Source: Friedmanniella luteola (GTDB lineage: Bacteria > Actinomycetota > Actinomycetes > Propionibacteriales > Propionibacteriaceae). From it: a stretch of DNA of 64,000 nt. The stretch spans positions 806,001 to 870,000 of the forward strand of contig NZ_LT629749.1 of the NCBI RefSeq assembly GCF_900105065.1. Reading direction: 5' to 3'. Position 1 is the stretch's first letter; every line of letters starts with the position of its first letter. This document shows, piece after piece, positions 39,114-46,938 of this stretch. A program made the position numbers and the translations under genes. The notes under the pieces are model-generated. The model was given only the letters and a program-made list of their open reading frames with translations. It had not been told where the DNA came from and did no database searches.

Positions 39114-40274
39114 ATGGAGAAGATCAACGACCGGCTGCTGAGCTGGGCCTCGGTGCTCGACGAGAAGACGCGGGCGCAGGCCGAGTCCACCTCGACGATG
39201 CCCTTCATCTTCCCGCACCTCGCCCTGATGCCGGACGCCCACCTCGGTCTCGGCGCGACGGTGGGGTCGGTCATCCCCACGTTGCGGGCCCTGATGCCCG
39301 CGGCCGTCGGCGTCGACATCGGCTGCGGGATGATCGCCGTCCGCACCCAGCTCAGCGCCGCCGACCTGGGCGGCCGTCCGCTCGCGCCGCTGCGCGAGGC
39401 GGTGGAGGCGGCCGTGCCGCTCTCGGCGGGGCAGCAGAACGACCGGCTGACCGCGTCCGCCCGCGCCCGGGTGGCCGAGCTGGAGGCGGTGCCGGACGTC
39501 GACCCCGACGCGCGGCACCGGTCCTGGCGCCAGCAGCTCGGCAGCCTCGGCTCGGGCAACCACTTCATCGAGGTCAGCCTCGACGAGCAGGACCGGGTGT
39601 GGCTGTTCCTGCACTCCGGCTCACGCGGGGTGGGCAACAAGATGGCGCAGCACCACATCGCGGTGGCGGTCCGCGGGATGGAGCGGTGGTGGGTGCGGCT
39701 GCCCGACCGCGACCTCGCCTACCTGGTCGAGGGGACGGGCGAGTTCGAGGCCTACGTGCGCGACCTGCGCTGGGCGCAGCGGTACGCCCTGCTGAACCGC
39801 GAGGAGATGATGGACCGGGTCGTCGGCTGCCTCGAGGCCTTCGTCCGGACGACCGTCGTGGAGCAGGAGCGGATCAACTGCCACCACAACTTCACCGTCC
39901 GGGAGAAGCACTTCGGCAGGACCGTCTGGGTCTCGCGGAAGGGCGCCATCGAGGCGCGGGAGGGGCAGGCGGGTCTGATCCCCGGCTCGATGGGGACGGC
40001 GTCCTACGTCGTCGAGGGGCTCGGCAACCCGGTCGCGCTCTGCTCGGCGCCGCACGGTGCGGGTCGGGCGTTCTCGCGCACGGCGGCGCGCAAGACCTTC
40101 ACCCAGGACCAGCTGCGGGCGGCGATGGCGGGGATCGAGTACCGCGACTCGGCCGCGTTCCTGGACGAGATCCCGGCCGCCTACAAGGACATCGACCAGG
40201 TGATGGCGGACGCCGCGCCGCTGGTCCGGGTCCGGCACACGCTGCGGCAGATCGTCAACGTCAAGGGCGACTGA
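39114..40274 (+). CDS. rtcB: RNA-splicing ligase RtcB
   Basis: GTP- and Mn-dependent ligase joining 3'-phosphate or 2',3'-cyclic phosphate to 5'-OH RNA ends (tRNA and stress RNA repair). 386 residues from ATG 39114, with GGAGAGG upstream, the shorter bacterial form. Metal and guanylate sites: LMPDAHLGLGATVG, VDIGCGM, LGSGNHFIEV, HSGSRGVGNKMA, GLIPGSMGTASYVVEG and SAPHGAGRAFSR with the guanylated His314. No RtcA or archease gene is adjacent. Followed by a long hairpin. Confidence 0.95.
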   Translation: MEKINDRLLSWASVLDEKTRAQAESTSTMPFIFPHLALMPDAHLGLGATVGSVIPTLRALMPAAVGVDIGCGMIAVRTQLSAADLGGRPLAPLREAVEAAVPLSAGQQNDRLTASARARVAELEAVPDVDPDARHRSWRQQLGSLGSGNHFIEVSLDEQDRVWLFLHSGSRGVGNKMAQHHIAVAVRGMERWWVRLPDRDLAYLVEGTGEFEAYVRDLRWAQRYALLNREEMMDRVVGCLEAFVRTTVVEQERINCHHNFTVREKHFGRTVWVSRKGAIEAREGQAGLIPGSMGTASYVVEGLGNPVALCSAPHGAGRAFSRTAARKTFTQDQLRAAMAGIEYRDSAAFLDEIPAAYKDIDQVMADAAPLVRVRHTLRQIVNVKGD

Positions 40275-40301
40275 GCGGGGTGATGACCCGGACGCGACCC
40301 T

Positions 40302-40352
40302 GAGAATGTAAAGCGGACCCTTCCGAAGAGGAAAGGTCCGCTTTACATTCTC
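40302..40352. promoter_or_regulatory. 23-bp hairpin directly before the DUF4097 start
   Basis: Arms 40302-40324 and 40330-40352 pair over 23 positions with one mismatch around loop GAAGA; the outer part reads GAGAATGTAAAGCGGACC. It is far more AT-rich than its surroundings and ends three bases before ATG 40356. It could end rtcB transcription, act as an operator (the arms include TGTAAAGC/GCTTTACA), or mask translation, since the only SD-like GGAAAGG lies inside it. Confidence 0.75.
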
Positions 40353-40355
40353 TTC

Positions 40356-41339
40356 ATGACCGAACCGAGCATGACCGCGATCCTCACCGAGCTCGCGGCT
40401 GGACGCATCGACGCCGCCGAGGCGGCCCGCCGCATCGACGCGCTGAAGAGCGCCCCGGCCCCCGCCGCGGCACCGCACCCGGCGCCGGGTACCGAGCCGA
40501 CGGACCAGCAGCCCGCCGCCGAGCCGCGCGTCGACACCGAACCCTGGGCGGCGGCGACCGACCGACCGCAGCACGCCACCTACGCGACCGACCGCTTCGA
40601 CCCCCCGGCCGCCGCCACCCCGCCCCCGCCGCGGCCGGAGCCGGAGCCGGCCGGGCCGAAGCCGGTCAACACCAGCGGGGTCGAGCGGATCTCCGTCCGC
40701 GCCGTCGGTCGCCGGGTCCGGATCATCGGTGAGACGGCCGTCGCCACGCTGGCCGCCGACGGGCCGCACGTGCTGCGGCGCAACGGGTCGGTGCTCGAGG
40801 TCTCCAGCGACGGCGAGCTGGGCGCCAGCCTGGACGGCTTCAGCATCCTGCGCGGGGTGCCCCGGAACATGGAGGACATCCGCGCCCTGGGTCTGGGCAA
40901 GGAGCTGCTGCTCCGGGTCAACCCCTCGATCGTCGTCGACGTGGAGATGACCGCCGGCAACCTCAACACCGAGCGGGTGCCGCACCTGGGCAAGGTCCGG
41001 GTCACGGCCGGCGGCGCCAAGCTGCTCGATGTCACCGAGATCAACGACGCGCTGGTCCAGGCGGGCTCGGCCACCATCAAGGGCGCCATCAAGACCGGTC
41101 GCAACCGGATCCGGGCCGAGTCGGGCTCGCTGTCCATCACGCTGCACGACGACTCCAACGTCACCGTCACGGGGGAGTCCCAGCTGGGCAGGATCAGCTG
41201 GAGCGGTGGGCACAGCGGCGCCGGCGACGAGGTCGTCATGGGCAACGGCAGCGCGAAGCTGGACGTCGAGGTGGTGATGGGCCACGCCCAGGTGCGCGTC
41301 GGCTCCGACCCGGTCAAGCCCGAGGGGGCGGGCGCATGA
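40356..41339 (+). CDS. DUF4097 family protein with SHOCT-like N-terminus (YvlB/LiaX-like)
   Basis: 327 residues. The N-terminus MTAILTELAAGRIDAAEAARRIDAL is the short helical motif seen at the start of YvlB/LiaX and the end of DUF2089 proteins. A Pro/Ala-rich linker (30-105) leads to a beta-strand repeat domain (ERISVRAVGRRVRIIGETAV ... GSLSITLHDDSNVTVTGESQ) of the DUF4097 adhesin-like kind. In Firmicutes such proteins belong to envelope stress modules (Lia). The stop overlaps the DUF2089 start by four bases. A role in cell-envelope stress is inferred. Confidence 0.82.
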   Translation: MTEPSMTAILTELAAGRIDAAEAARRIDALKSAPAPAAAPHPAPGTEPTDQQPAAEPRVDTEPWAAATDRPQHATYATDRFDPPAAATPPPPRPEPEPAGPKPVNTSGVERISVRAVGRRVRIIGETAVATLAADGPHVLRRNGSVLEVSSDGELGASLDGFSILRGVPRNMEDIRALGLGKELLLRVNPSIVVDVEMTAGNLNTERVPHLGKVRVTAGGAKLLDVTEINDALVQAGSATIKGAIKTGRNRIRAESGSLSITLHDDSNVTVTGESQLGRISWSGGHSGAGDEVVMGNGSAKLDVEVVMGHAQVRVGSDPVKPEGAGA

Positions 41340-41740
41340 GCGAGCGCCCCCGCCGCGGCGCCGTGCACGAGCACCGCGCCCCCAGCGACTGCCCCGTGTG
41401 CGGCGACCGGCTGGCCGTCACCCGGCTGGGCTGCGGTTCCTGCGGCACCGAGCTGGCCGGCGTCTTCACCTCGTGCGCCTTCTGCGCCCTCGACGAGGCC
41501 GAGACCGAGATGCTCACGGTGTTCCTCGCCTCGCGGGGCAACCTGCGCGACCTGGAGAAGCACCTCGGCGTCTCCTACCCGACGGCACGGCTGCGCTTCA
41601 ACCAGCTGCTGGAGAAGCTCGGCCTCGCCGAGCCGGCCGAGGCGGCGCCGACCACGCCGACCCGGGAGCAGGTGCTGGCCGAGGTGGCCAGCGGGGCCCT
41701 CAGCCCCGACGAGGCCGCGGCACTGCTGGCGTCCCTCTGA
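41336..41740 (+). CDS. DUF2089 family zinc-ribbon HTH protein
   Basis: 134 residues. Zinc ribbon with four Cys (DCPVCGDRL ... GCGSCGTELAG, plus CAFCAL), a helix-turn-helix-like block LTVFLASRGNLRDLEKHLGVSYPTARLRF, and the C-terminal helical motif REQVLAEVASGALSPDEAAALL, which echoes the N-terminus of its upstream partner. DUF2089 proteins are presumed transcription regulators. Coupled to the DUF4097 gene by ATGA overlap and likely the regulator of the hairpin element upstream of both. Confidence 0.9.
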   Translation: MSERPRRGAVHEHRAPSDCPVCGDRLAVTRLGCGSCGTELAGVFTSCAFCALDEAETEMLTVFLASRGNLRDLEKHLGVSYPTARLRFNQLLEKLGLAEPAEAAPTTPTREQVLAEVASGALSPDEAAALLASL

Positions 41741-41752
41741 GCGCGGGATGCG

Positions 41753-41789
41753 CCCTGAGCCTGTCGGAGGCCCTTCGACAGGCTCAGGG
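41753..41789. repeat. REP-like palindrome, copy 3
   Basis: CCCTGAGCCTGTCG (41753-41766) and CGACAGGCTCAGGG (41776-41789), perfect 14-bp arms, followed by a partial extra half (CTCGACAGGCCCGGGG, 41795-41810). It lies between convergent DUF2089 and greA genes and may serve as a bidirectional terminator. Confidence 0.75.
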
Positions 41790-41821
41790 ATCGTCTCGAC
41801 AGGCCCGGGGATCGTGCTCCC

Positions 41822-42331
41822 TCAGCTGGTGAAGGGCTCCACCTTGACGATGGTCACGTCGATCGAGCGGCCGTTCGGGGCGGCGTAGGACGCGGTCTCC
41901 CCGGTCTTCTTGCCGAGGATCGCCGAGCCGAGCGGGGACTGCGGGCTGTAGACGTTGGTGTCGACGCTGTCGTCGAGGCCCAGCAGCTCCCGGGAGCCGA
42001 GGACGAAGGTGTCGGTGTCGGACTCGTCGCCGTCGAAGGCGATGGTCACCTGGGTCCCCGGGCCCACCTCGTCGGCGTTGCTGGGAGACTCCCCGACCTG
42101 CGCACGGCGCAGCATGTCGCTGAGCTGCCGGATCCGGGCCTCCTGGACGCCCTGCTCCTCGCGGGCGGCGTGGTAGCCGCCGTTCTCGCGGAGGTCACCC
42201 TCCTCACGGGCCCGGGCGATCTTCTGCGAGACCTCGGCGCGGCCCGCGGTGGACAGGTGGTCGAGCTCACCCTGGAGCTTGTCGTACGCCTCCTGGGTCA
42301 ACCAGATCGTGTGGGTCGCGGTTTCTGACAT
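41822..42331 (-). CDS. greA: transcription elongation factor GreA
   Basis: Stimulates cleavage of the backtracked transcript by RNA polymerase. 169 residues. The N-terminal coiled coil has LTQEAYDKLQGELDHL, the catalytic tip IARAREEGDLRENGGYHAAREEQ (acidic pair Asp/Glu), and a C-terminal FKBP-like domain ending YAAPNGRSIDVTIVKVEPF. This is the actinobacterial form with a slightly longer loop. greA-DUF4307 divergent from mca is conserved in mycobacteria (Rv1080c-Rv1082). Confidence 0.96.
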   Translation of the reverse strand: MSETATHTIWLTQEAYDKLQGELDHLSTAGRAEVSQKIARAREEGDLRENGGYHAAREEQGVQEARIRQLSDMLRRAQVGESPSNADEVGPGTQVTIAFDGDESDTDTFVLGSRELLGLDDSVDTNVYSPQSPLGSAILGKKTGETASYAAPNGRSIDVTIVKVEPFTS

Positions 42332-42401
42332 CCCCGGAGTCTAGCCCCGGGGTGCCTCGCCGTCCGGGTCCCGCGACACCCGGTCGTCGGACGGGGACCG
42401 C

Positions 42402-42797
42402 CTAGCTGAGCCGGCAGCCGCTGACCGAGGCCGAGGTGGCGCGGCGCAGGGTGGTGAGCTCGACGTGCAGGTCGGCCAGCGGGACGGTGCTGGCCGGGAC
42501 CGCGATCTCCTGCTCGGCGACGGGCTGGAAGTCGGTGGACTGGGCGATCACCCGGCAGGACGCGGCCTGCGACGGGTCGGCGCGCTGCACCGTCATCGTC
42601 ACCTTGATCGCGGTGTCGGAGACGATCTCGAAGGCCGACACCTGGGCGGTCACCGCCGGGGTCGCGTGCGCGAGGGCGGCCCAGACCAGCCAGCCGAGAC
42701 CCAGCGCGGTCCCGGCCGCGACCAGCGCGACGACCACGGCGCGCGGCACCCGCGGCGGCGGGTAGCGGCGGGCGAGGCGGTCGGCGGCGTCGGTCAC
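42402..42797 (-). CDS. DUF4307 membrane protein
   Basis: 131 residues from GTG 42797 (VTDAADRLARRYPPPR). One membrane helix near 20-42 (AVVVALVAAGTALGLGWLVW) followed by an extracytoplasmic domain with two Cys (AASCRVIAQ and SVSGCRLS), able to form a disulphide. Conserved actinobacterial family of unknown function next to mca and greA. The divergent mca start is 99 bases away. Confidence 0.88.
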   Translation of the reverse strand: MTDAADRLARRYPPPRVPRAVVVALVAAGTALGLGWLVWAALAHATPAVTAQVSAFEIVSDTAIKVTMTVQRADPSQAASCRVIAQSTDFQPVAEQEIAVPASTVPLADLHVELTTLRRATSASVSGCRLS

Positions 42798-42896
42798 GGC
42801 TCCATGATGCCCGCCCCCCGGGGGCCGGGCGGGGGCCGCCGTCTCGGCCGGGGAGCGCTCGGCGGGGGTCTCCGGGGCTCGTGACAGCATGACGCC

Positions 42897-43841
42897 ATGA
42901 CCTCTCCCGCGCTCCGCGTGGACGCGGCCGGCGAGCGGCTGCGCCTGCTGCACGTGCACGCCCACCCCGACGACGAGTCCAGCAAGGGGGCCGCCACGAC
43001 GGCCCGCTACGTGGCCGAGGGCGTCGACGTCGTCGTCGCCACCTGCACCGGTGGGGAGCGCGGGTCGATCCTCAACCCGGCCATGGACCGCCCGGACGTG
43101 CTGGCCAACATCGCGAGCATCCGGCGCGAGGAGATGGACCGGGCGCGGGCGATCCTCGGGATCACGCAGGTCTGGCTGGGCTGGGTCGACTCGGGCCTGC
43201 CCGAGGGGGACCCGCTCCCGCCGCTGCCCGAGGGCTGCTTCGGGCTGATGGCCGTCGACGAGGCGGCCCTGCCGCTGGTCCGGCTGATCCGGGAGTTCCG
43301 CCCGCACGTGCTGACCACGTACGACGAGAACGGCGGCTACCCGCACCCCGACCACATCATGTGCCACAAGATCAGCGTCGCCGCCGCCGCGACCGCCGCC
43401 GACCCGGCCGCGCACCCGGAGCTGGGGCCGGCCTGGCAGGTGCAGAAGCTGTACTACCAGCTGAGCTTCAACCGGCAGCGGATCGAGGCGCTCGACCAGG
43501 CGATGACCGCCCGCGGGCTCGAGTCGCCGTACGCCGAGCGGCTCGCGGACTGGAAGCCCGACCCGGACCACGACGCCCGGCTGACGACGAAGGTGCCGTG
43601 CGCGGAGTACTTCGCGACCCGGGACAAGGCGCTGCTGGCGCACGCGACGCAGGTCGACCCGGAGGGCTCCTGGTTCTCGGTCCCGCTGGAGGTGCACCGC
43701 CAGGCATGGCCGACGGAGGACTGGCAGCTCGTGCGCTCGGAGGTCCCCACCGAGCTGCCGGAGGACGACCTGTTCGCCGGCATCGCGGTGCCGGTCGGAG
43801 CCGCTGGGGCCGCGGTGCCCGCGGGTACAGTGCAGGGGTGA
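42897..43841 (+). CDS. mca: mycothiol S-conjugate amidase
   Basis: Zinc hydrolase that cleaves mycothiol-toxin conjugates into mercapturic acid and GlcN-Ins, the detoxification branch of mycothiol metabolism. 314 residues. LmbE-like fold: LLHVHAHPDDESSKGAATTA (zinc ligands His, Asp, His region) and GGYPHPDHIMCHKISV (third His). The longer C-terminus (FNRQRIEALDQAM ... EYFATRDKALLAHATQVDP) is the part that separates Mca from MshB. Presence of this gene shows a mycothiol producer. Confidence 0.94.
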   Translation: MTSPALRVDAAGERLRLLHVHAHPDDESSKGAATTARYVAEGVDVVVATCTGGERGSILNPAMDRPDVLANIASIRREEMDRARAILGITQVWLGWVDSGLPEGDPLPPLPEGCFGLMAVDEAALPLVRLIREFRPHVLTTYDENGGYPHPDHIMCHKISVAAAATAADPAAHPELGPAWQVQKLYYQLSFNRQRIEALDQAMTARGLESPYAERLADWKPDPDHDARLTTKVPCAEYFATRDKALLAHATQVDPEGSWFSVPLEVHRQAWPTEDWQLVRSEVPTELPEDDLFAGIAVPVGAAGAAVPAGTVQG

Positions 43842-43873
43842 CGACGACGCGGAGGGGAGGGACCCGACGATGA
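43838..43873 (+). CDS. putative leaderless Arg-rich leader peptide, 11 residues
   Basis: TACAGT (43826-43831) ends six bases before GTG 43838, which opens VTTTRRGGTRR and stops at a TGA overlapping the ATG of the next gene (ATGA). Its GTG also overlaps the mca stop. The Arg/Gly codons contain the AGGGGAGGG ribosome site of the next gene, so the composition partly has a mundane cause. See the similar case at 22503. Confidence 0.3.
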   Translation: MTTTRRGGTRR

Positions 43874-44142
43874 TCCTGCTCGACCTGGACCCCAACGTCG
43901 TGAAGCCGGGCTGGACCCCGCTGCTCATCACGATCGGCATCGCCCTGGTCATGGTGCTGCTGTTCCGCAGCATGCGCCGCCAGTTCCGCCGCGTCGACGC
44001 CAACTTCCCCGAGCCGGCCACGCCCGTCGGCCTGCAGCCGGACGAGCCGGTGACGGATCCCGCCTCGGACGTGGTCGACGAGCGGCCCGTCGAGGGCGAC
44101 GCCGGCAGCCCGCCCGCCCCGGACGGGCGCGCCCGCACCTGA
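43870..44142 (+). CDS. small single-pass membrane protein next to mca
   Basis: 90 residues, start ATG 43870 with GGAGGGGAGGG upstream. One membrane helix (PLLITIGIALVMVLLFRSM, about 18-36), a short basic stretch (RRQFRRVDANFP) and an acidic Pro-rich tail. Position and layout match the small Rv1083-type protein that follows mca in mycobacteria. Function unknown. Confidence 0.85.
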   Translation: MILLDLDPNVVKPGWTPLLITIGIALVMVLLFRSMRRQFRRVDANFPEPATPVGLQPDEPVTDPASDVVDERPVEGDAGSPPAPDGRART

Positions 44143-44257
44143 GCCTTCGAGGTGCGGAGTCCCGAGTGCAGCCTCGTGGTCCCCGTGCGGGGTCCCCGAG
44201 GTCCGGCCCCCCGAGGTCACGACTGGGTCGCGGACGCCCGTCCGCGCGTCCTGGGGT

Positions 44258-45403
44258 GTGATGCTGAGCGGCGTGCCCGTGCCCCCGCCGCCCACCGGTG
44301 ACCTCGCCCCGTCGCCGGCGGCGCACTGGGACCCCGTGCCGTCCTGGCCGGAGCCGTGGTCCGGGCCGACGCCGCCCGTCCCCGCCACCTCCTCGCCGTC
44401 GTGGCTGGCCAGCCCCGGCGGGGCGCTGTCCCGTCCGGTCGGCGGCACCGTGGCGACCGCCCTCCCGTCGGCCCCGCTCGAGCACCACCAGCTGCTCCGG
44501 GGTCCGCGGGCCCGCTGGTGGCGTCCGCTGGTGTCGCTGCTCCTCCTGCTCGGCCTGGTCGGGGTCGTCTGGACGGCGATCTTCCTCGGCGGAGACCTGG
44601 TGCACGCGGCCCTCAGCGACCAGCCCTTCGACGACGCCCTGGCGGCGGGCGTCGACCTCGACGGCTTCGGGCCGGGCGCCCAGCTGGTCACCGACCTGAC
44701 CCTGGCCGCCCTCATCCCCGTCGTGCTGGTCGCCACCCGCGTGGTGCACCACGTCCGGCCCGGCTTCGTCTCCAGCGTCACCGGACGGCTGCGCTGGCGC
44801 TGGCTGCTGCGCTGCCTGCTCGCCGTCCTCCCGGTGTGGGTCGTCTACCTGGGCCTGGGCTTCGTCCTCGACCCGCCGGCCTCCGGGCGGCCGGAGCCGT
44901 GGCCGCTGCTGCTGGTCCTGGCCCTCGTCGTCACCCCGTTCCAGGCCGCGGGCGAGGAGTACCTGTTCCGCGGCTGGCTGGTGCAGGACGTCGCCGTCTG
45001 GTTCGCGCACCCGGGCGTCGCCTGGGGCGTCAGCACCGTCGTCTCCGCCGGCCTCTTCGCCCTCGTGCACGGCAGCCTCGACCCCTGGGTGCTGCTCGAC
45101 ATCGCCGCGCTCGGCGTCGCGGCCTGCGCCCTGAACCGGCGCCCGGGCGGGCTCGAGGCGGGCATCGCCCTGCACGTGGTCAACAACGTGCTCCTCGGGA
45201 TCGCCACCACCACGGTCGGCGGGTACGAGGAGTCCTTCGTCAGCGCCGACTCCAGCGGTTCGCCCGTCGCGCTGCTGACCAGCCTCGTGGTGCTGACCCT
45301 GGCCGCGCTGCTGGTGCTCCGGGCTGCCCGCCGGGCCGGCGTCGAGCGCCGGGCCCGCCCCGCCGGCGGGCCACCGCTGGCGCCGGCGGTGCTGCCCGGC
45401 TGA
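44258..45403 (+). CDS. CPBP family intramembrane metalloprotease (Abi)
   Basis: 381 residues from GTG 44258 or ATG 44261. A Pro/Ser-rich cytoplasmic N-terminus of about 85 residues, then eight or so hydrophobic segments. The protease motifs are intact: AAGEEYLFRGWL (catalytic EE and Arg), GLFALVHGS (FxxxH) and the third motif ALHVVNN (HxxxN). CPBP proteins in bacteria process prenylated peptides or bacteriocins or give self-immunity; here no partner is visible. First of the genes inserted into the mca-DUF255 interval. Confidence 0.9.
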   Translation: MMLSGVPVPPPPTGDLAPSPAAHWDPVPSWPEPWSGPTPPVPATSSPSWLASPGGALSRPVGGTVATALPSAPLEHHQLLRGPRARWWRPLVSLLLLLGLVGVVWTAIFLGGDLVHAALSDQPFDDALAAGVDLDGFGPGAQLVTDLTLAALIPVVLVATRVVHHVRPGFVSSVTGRLRWRWLLRCLLAVLPVWVVYLGLGFVLDPPASGRPEPWPLLLVLALVVTPFQAAGEEYLFRGWLVQDVAVWFAHPGVAWGVSTVVSAGLFALVHGSLDPWVLLDIAALGVAACALNRRPGGLEAGIALHVVNNVLLGIATTTVGGYEESFVSADSSGSPVALLTSLVVLTLAALLVLRAARRAGVERRARPAGGPPLAPAVLPG

Positions 45404-45435
45404 CCCCGGCCGGGGCTCGGCCGGCGCCCCGTGCG

Positions 45436-45792
45436 TCAGCTGGTCAGGAAGGTGTGGACGGTCGCGAGCCGGTCGTCCCGCACCGTGGCCACGTCCAGCC
45501 CGGTGACCACCGGCGGCGCCCCGGGCGGACCGAAGGCCCAGGCCTGGACGGCGAGGCCGTGGTGCTCGTGGGTCGGACCGACGGTGTGGAAGACGAAGCC
45601 GGGGGCCTCGTCCAGCAGACCCTGCACCTTGGCGGCGAGTTCCCGGTGGCCGCGGACGACGTCGTCCGGGTCGGAGAGGACGACGTCCTCGGTGAACGTC
45701 TCGGCGATGGCGGCGTCGCGGGCCGCCGCGTCGCGCTCGCCGAACACGGCCAGCACCATGCCGTGCATGAGCTCCGTGGGCGTCCTGGTCAT
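45436..45792 (-). CDS. nuclear transport factor 2 (SnoaL-like) family protein
   Basis: 118-residue small alpha+beta cone-fold protein. MTRTPTELMHGMVLAVFGERDAAARDAAIAETFTEDVVLSDPDDVVRGHRE has the typical helix-then-strand opening, and HEHHGLAVQAWAFGPPGAPPVVTGLDVATVRDDRLATVHTF the closing sheet. Family members bind or transform small hydrophobic ligands; no function assigned. Divergent from a MarR gene with a palindrome between them, so likely its target. Confidence 0.85.
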   Translation of the reverse strand: MTRTPTELMHGMVLAVFGERDAAARDAAIAETFTEDVVLSDPDDVVRGHRELAAKVQGLLDEAPGFVFHTVGPTHEHHGLAVQAWAFGPPGAPPVVTGLDVATVRDDRLATVHTFLTS

Positions 45793-45924
45793 CGGGTCTC
45801 CTCAGGGTCGAGGGGTGCAGCGGTGGCCGCCGGCGCCGGGGATCGACGACGGGGGAGCGCCCGCTCCTCGCTGGGTACGTGGACGGGAGGCCCGGGCGTC
45901 CCCGGACGAGCCAGGCGGCAATTT

Positions 45925-45937
45925 ACATGACATGTCA
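45925..45937. promoter_or_regulatory. palindromic operator between NTF2 and MarR genes
   Basis: Overlapping palindromes ACATGACATGT and TGACATGTCA lie three bases before the marR start at 45940 and 133 bases from the NTF2 start, in a locally AT-rich patch. Probably the MarR autoregulatory site. Confidence 0.5.
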
Positions 45938-45939
45938 CC

Positions 45940-46464
45940 ATGTTCGGGAGAGGGGGGCCGGTGCTGAGCGACGAGCAGCAGGAGACGTGGTTCGCCTACA
46001 TGCGGGTGATGCTGCGGCTGAACTACGAGATGAACCGTGAGCTGCAGACCGGGAGCGACCTCTCGCTGCCCGACTACCACGTGCTCAACGCGCTGGGGGA
46101 CTCACCGGACGGCCGCCTGCAGCTGACGGCACTGGCCGCGCGGATCGCGTGGGAGCGCAGCCGGGTCTCCCACCACCTGCGGCGGATGGCCGGGCGCGGG
46201 CTGGTCGGGCTGACGCCGTCGCGGGTGGACGGCAGGGCCACCGACGCGGTGCTGACGGCCGCGGGCCGCGCGGCCCTGCGGGCGGCGACGCCCGGGCACG
46301 CGGCGCTGGTGGGCCGGATGTTCTTCGAGGGCCTGGACGCGGAGCTGCTGGGCCCGCTGCGCACCGCGCTCGAGCAGATCCACGACCAGGTGCTGCGCAC
46401 GGGCACGCTCCCCGTCCCGGGCGAGCCGCAGCACCGGCTCTCCGGCCTGTCGGACGAGGCCTGA
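45940..46464 (+). CDS. MarR family transcriptional regulator
   Basis: 174 residues from ATG 45940; a GTG/CTG region at 45961 (VLSDEQQETW) is a possible shorter start. Winged helix: LQLTALAARIAWERSRVSHHLRRMAGRGLVGLTPSRVDGRATDAVLTAAG, with the DGR wing. Dimer helices in the first 45 residues (WFAYMRVMLRLNYEMNREL). Divergent from the NTF2 gene and likely controls it together with itself through the palindrome just upstream. Confidence 0.9.
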   Translation: MFGRGGPVLSDEQQETWFAYMRVMLRLNYEMNRELQTGSDLSLPDYHVLNALGDSPDGRLQLTALAARIAWERSRVSHHLRRMAGRGLVGLTPSRVDGRATDAVLTAAGRAALRAATPGHAALVGRMFFEGLDAELLGPLRTALEQIHDQVLRTGTLPVPGEPQHRLSGLSDEA

Positions 46465-46504
46465 GGAGCCGGTTCGAGGGACGGGTGGCTCAGGGCGCCG
46501 GCGA

Positions 46505-46815
46505 TCACCCCGGCTCCTCCGCCGACCGGGAGGCGAAGAGGTTGAGCCCGAGCCGCTCGGCCAGGTACTTGGTGACGAGCTGGCCGCGCACGCTGTTCGC
46601 GGCGGCGTCGAGCGGAGGAGAGGAGGTCGCCAGGCCCCCTTGCCGGGCGAGACGGTCACGATCCCGCCGCTGACCCCGCTCTTGCCGGGCATGCCGATCT
46701 CGTACAGCCAGTCCCCCGACAGCTCGTGCAGACCGGCCGTGGCCATCACCGCCAGCACCCGGCCGCAGACCCCCGCGGCCACCACCCGCTCACCCGTCAC
46801 CAGGCCCCCCTCGGT
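46505..46815 (-). pseudogene. glutaminase remnant (C-terminal third, frameshifted)
   Basis: On the minus strand, VTGERVVAAGVCGRVLAVMATAGLHELSG and YEIGMPGKSGVSGGIVTVSPGK match the C-terminal part of serine-type glutaminases, including the KSGVSGGI motif. At the run of five G (46635-46639) the frame breaks; one base over, the family sequence goes on as LATSSPPLDAAANSVRGQ and LVTKYLAERLGLNLF to a stop at 46505. The N-terminal 200 or so residues with the catalytic Ser/Lys are missing; sequence beyond about 46803 is unrelated. So the gene is truncated and frameshifted. Confidence 0.8.
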
Positions 46816-46938
46816 CGGGGGTGTCTCGTGGAGCGACGGGGCACCCCGCACGACCAACCGTGTCCCGCACGCGCGGCAGGGCGTGCCCCCTGGAGTTCGG
46901 CGTGCGGGAGGGCTGGACGCCGGAGGGCTCTCCCCACC

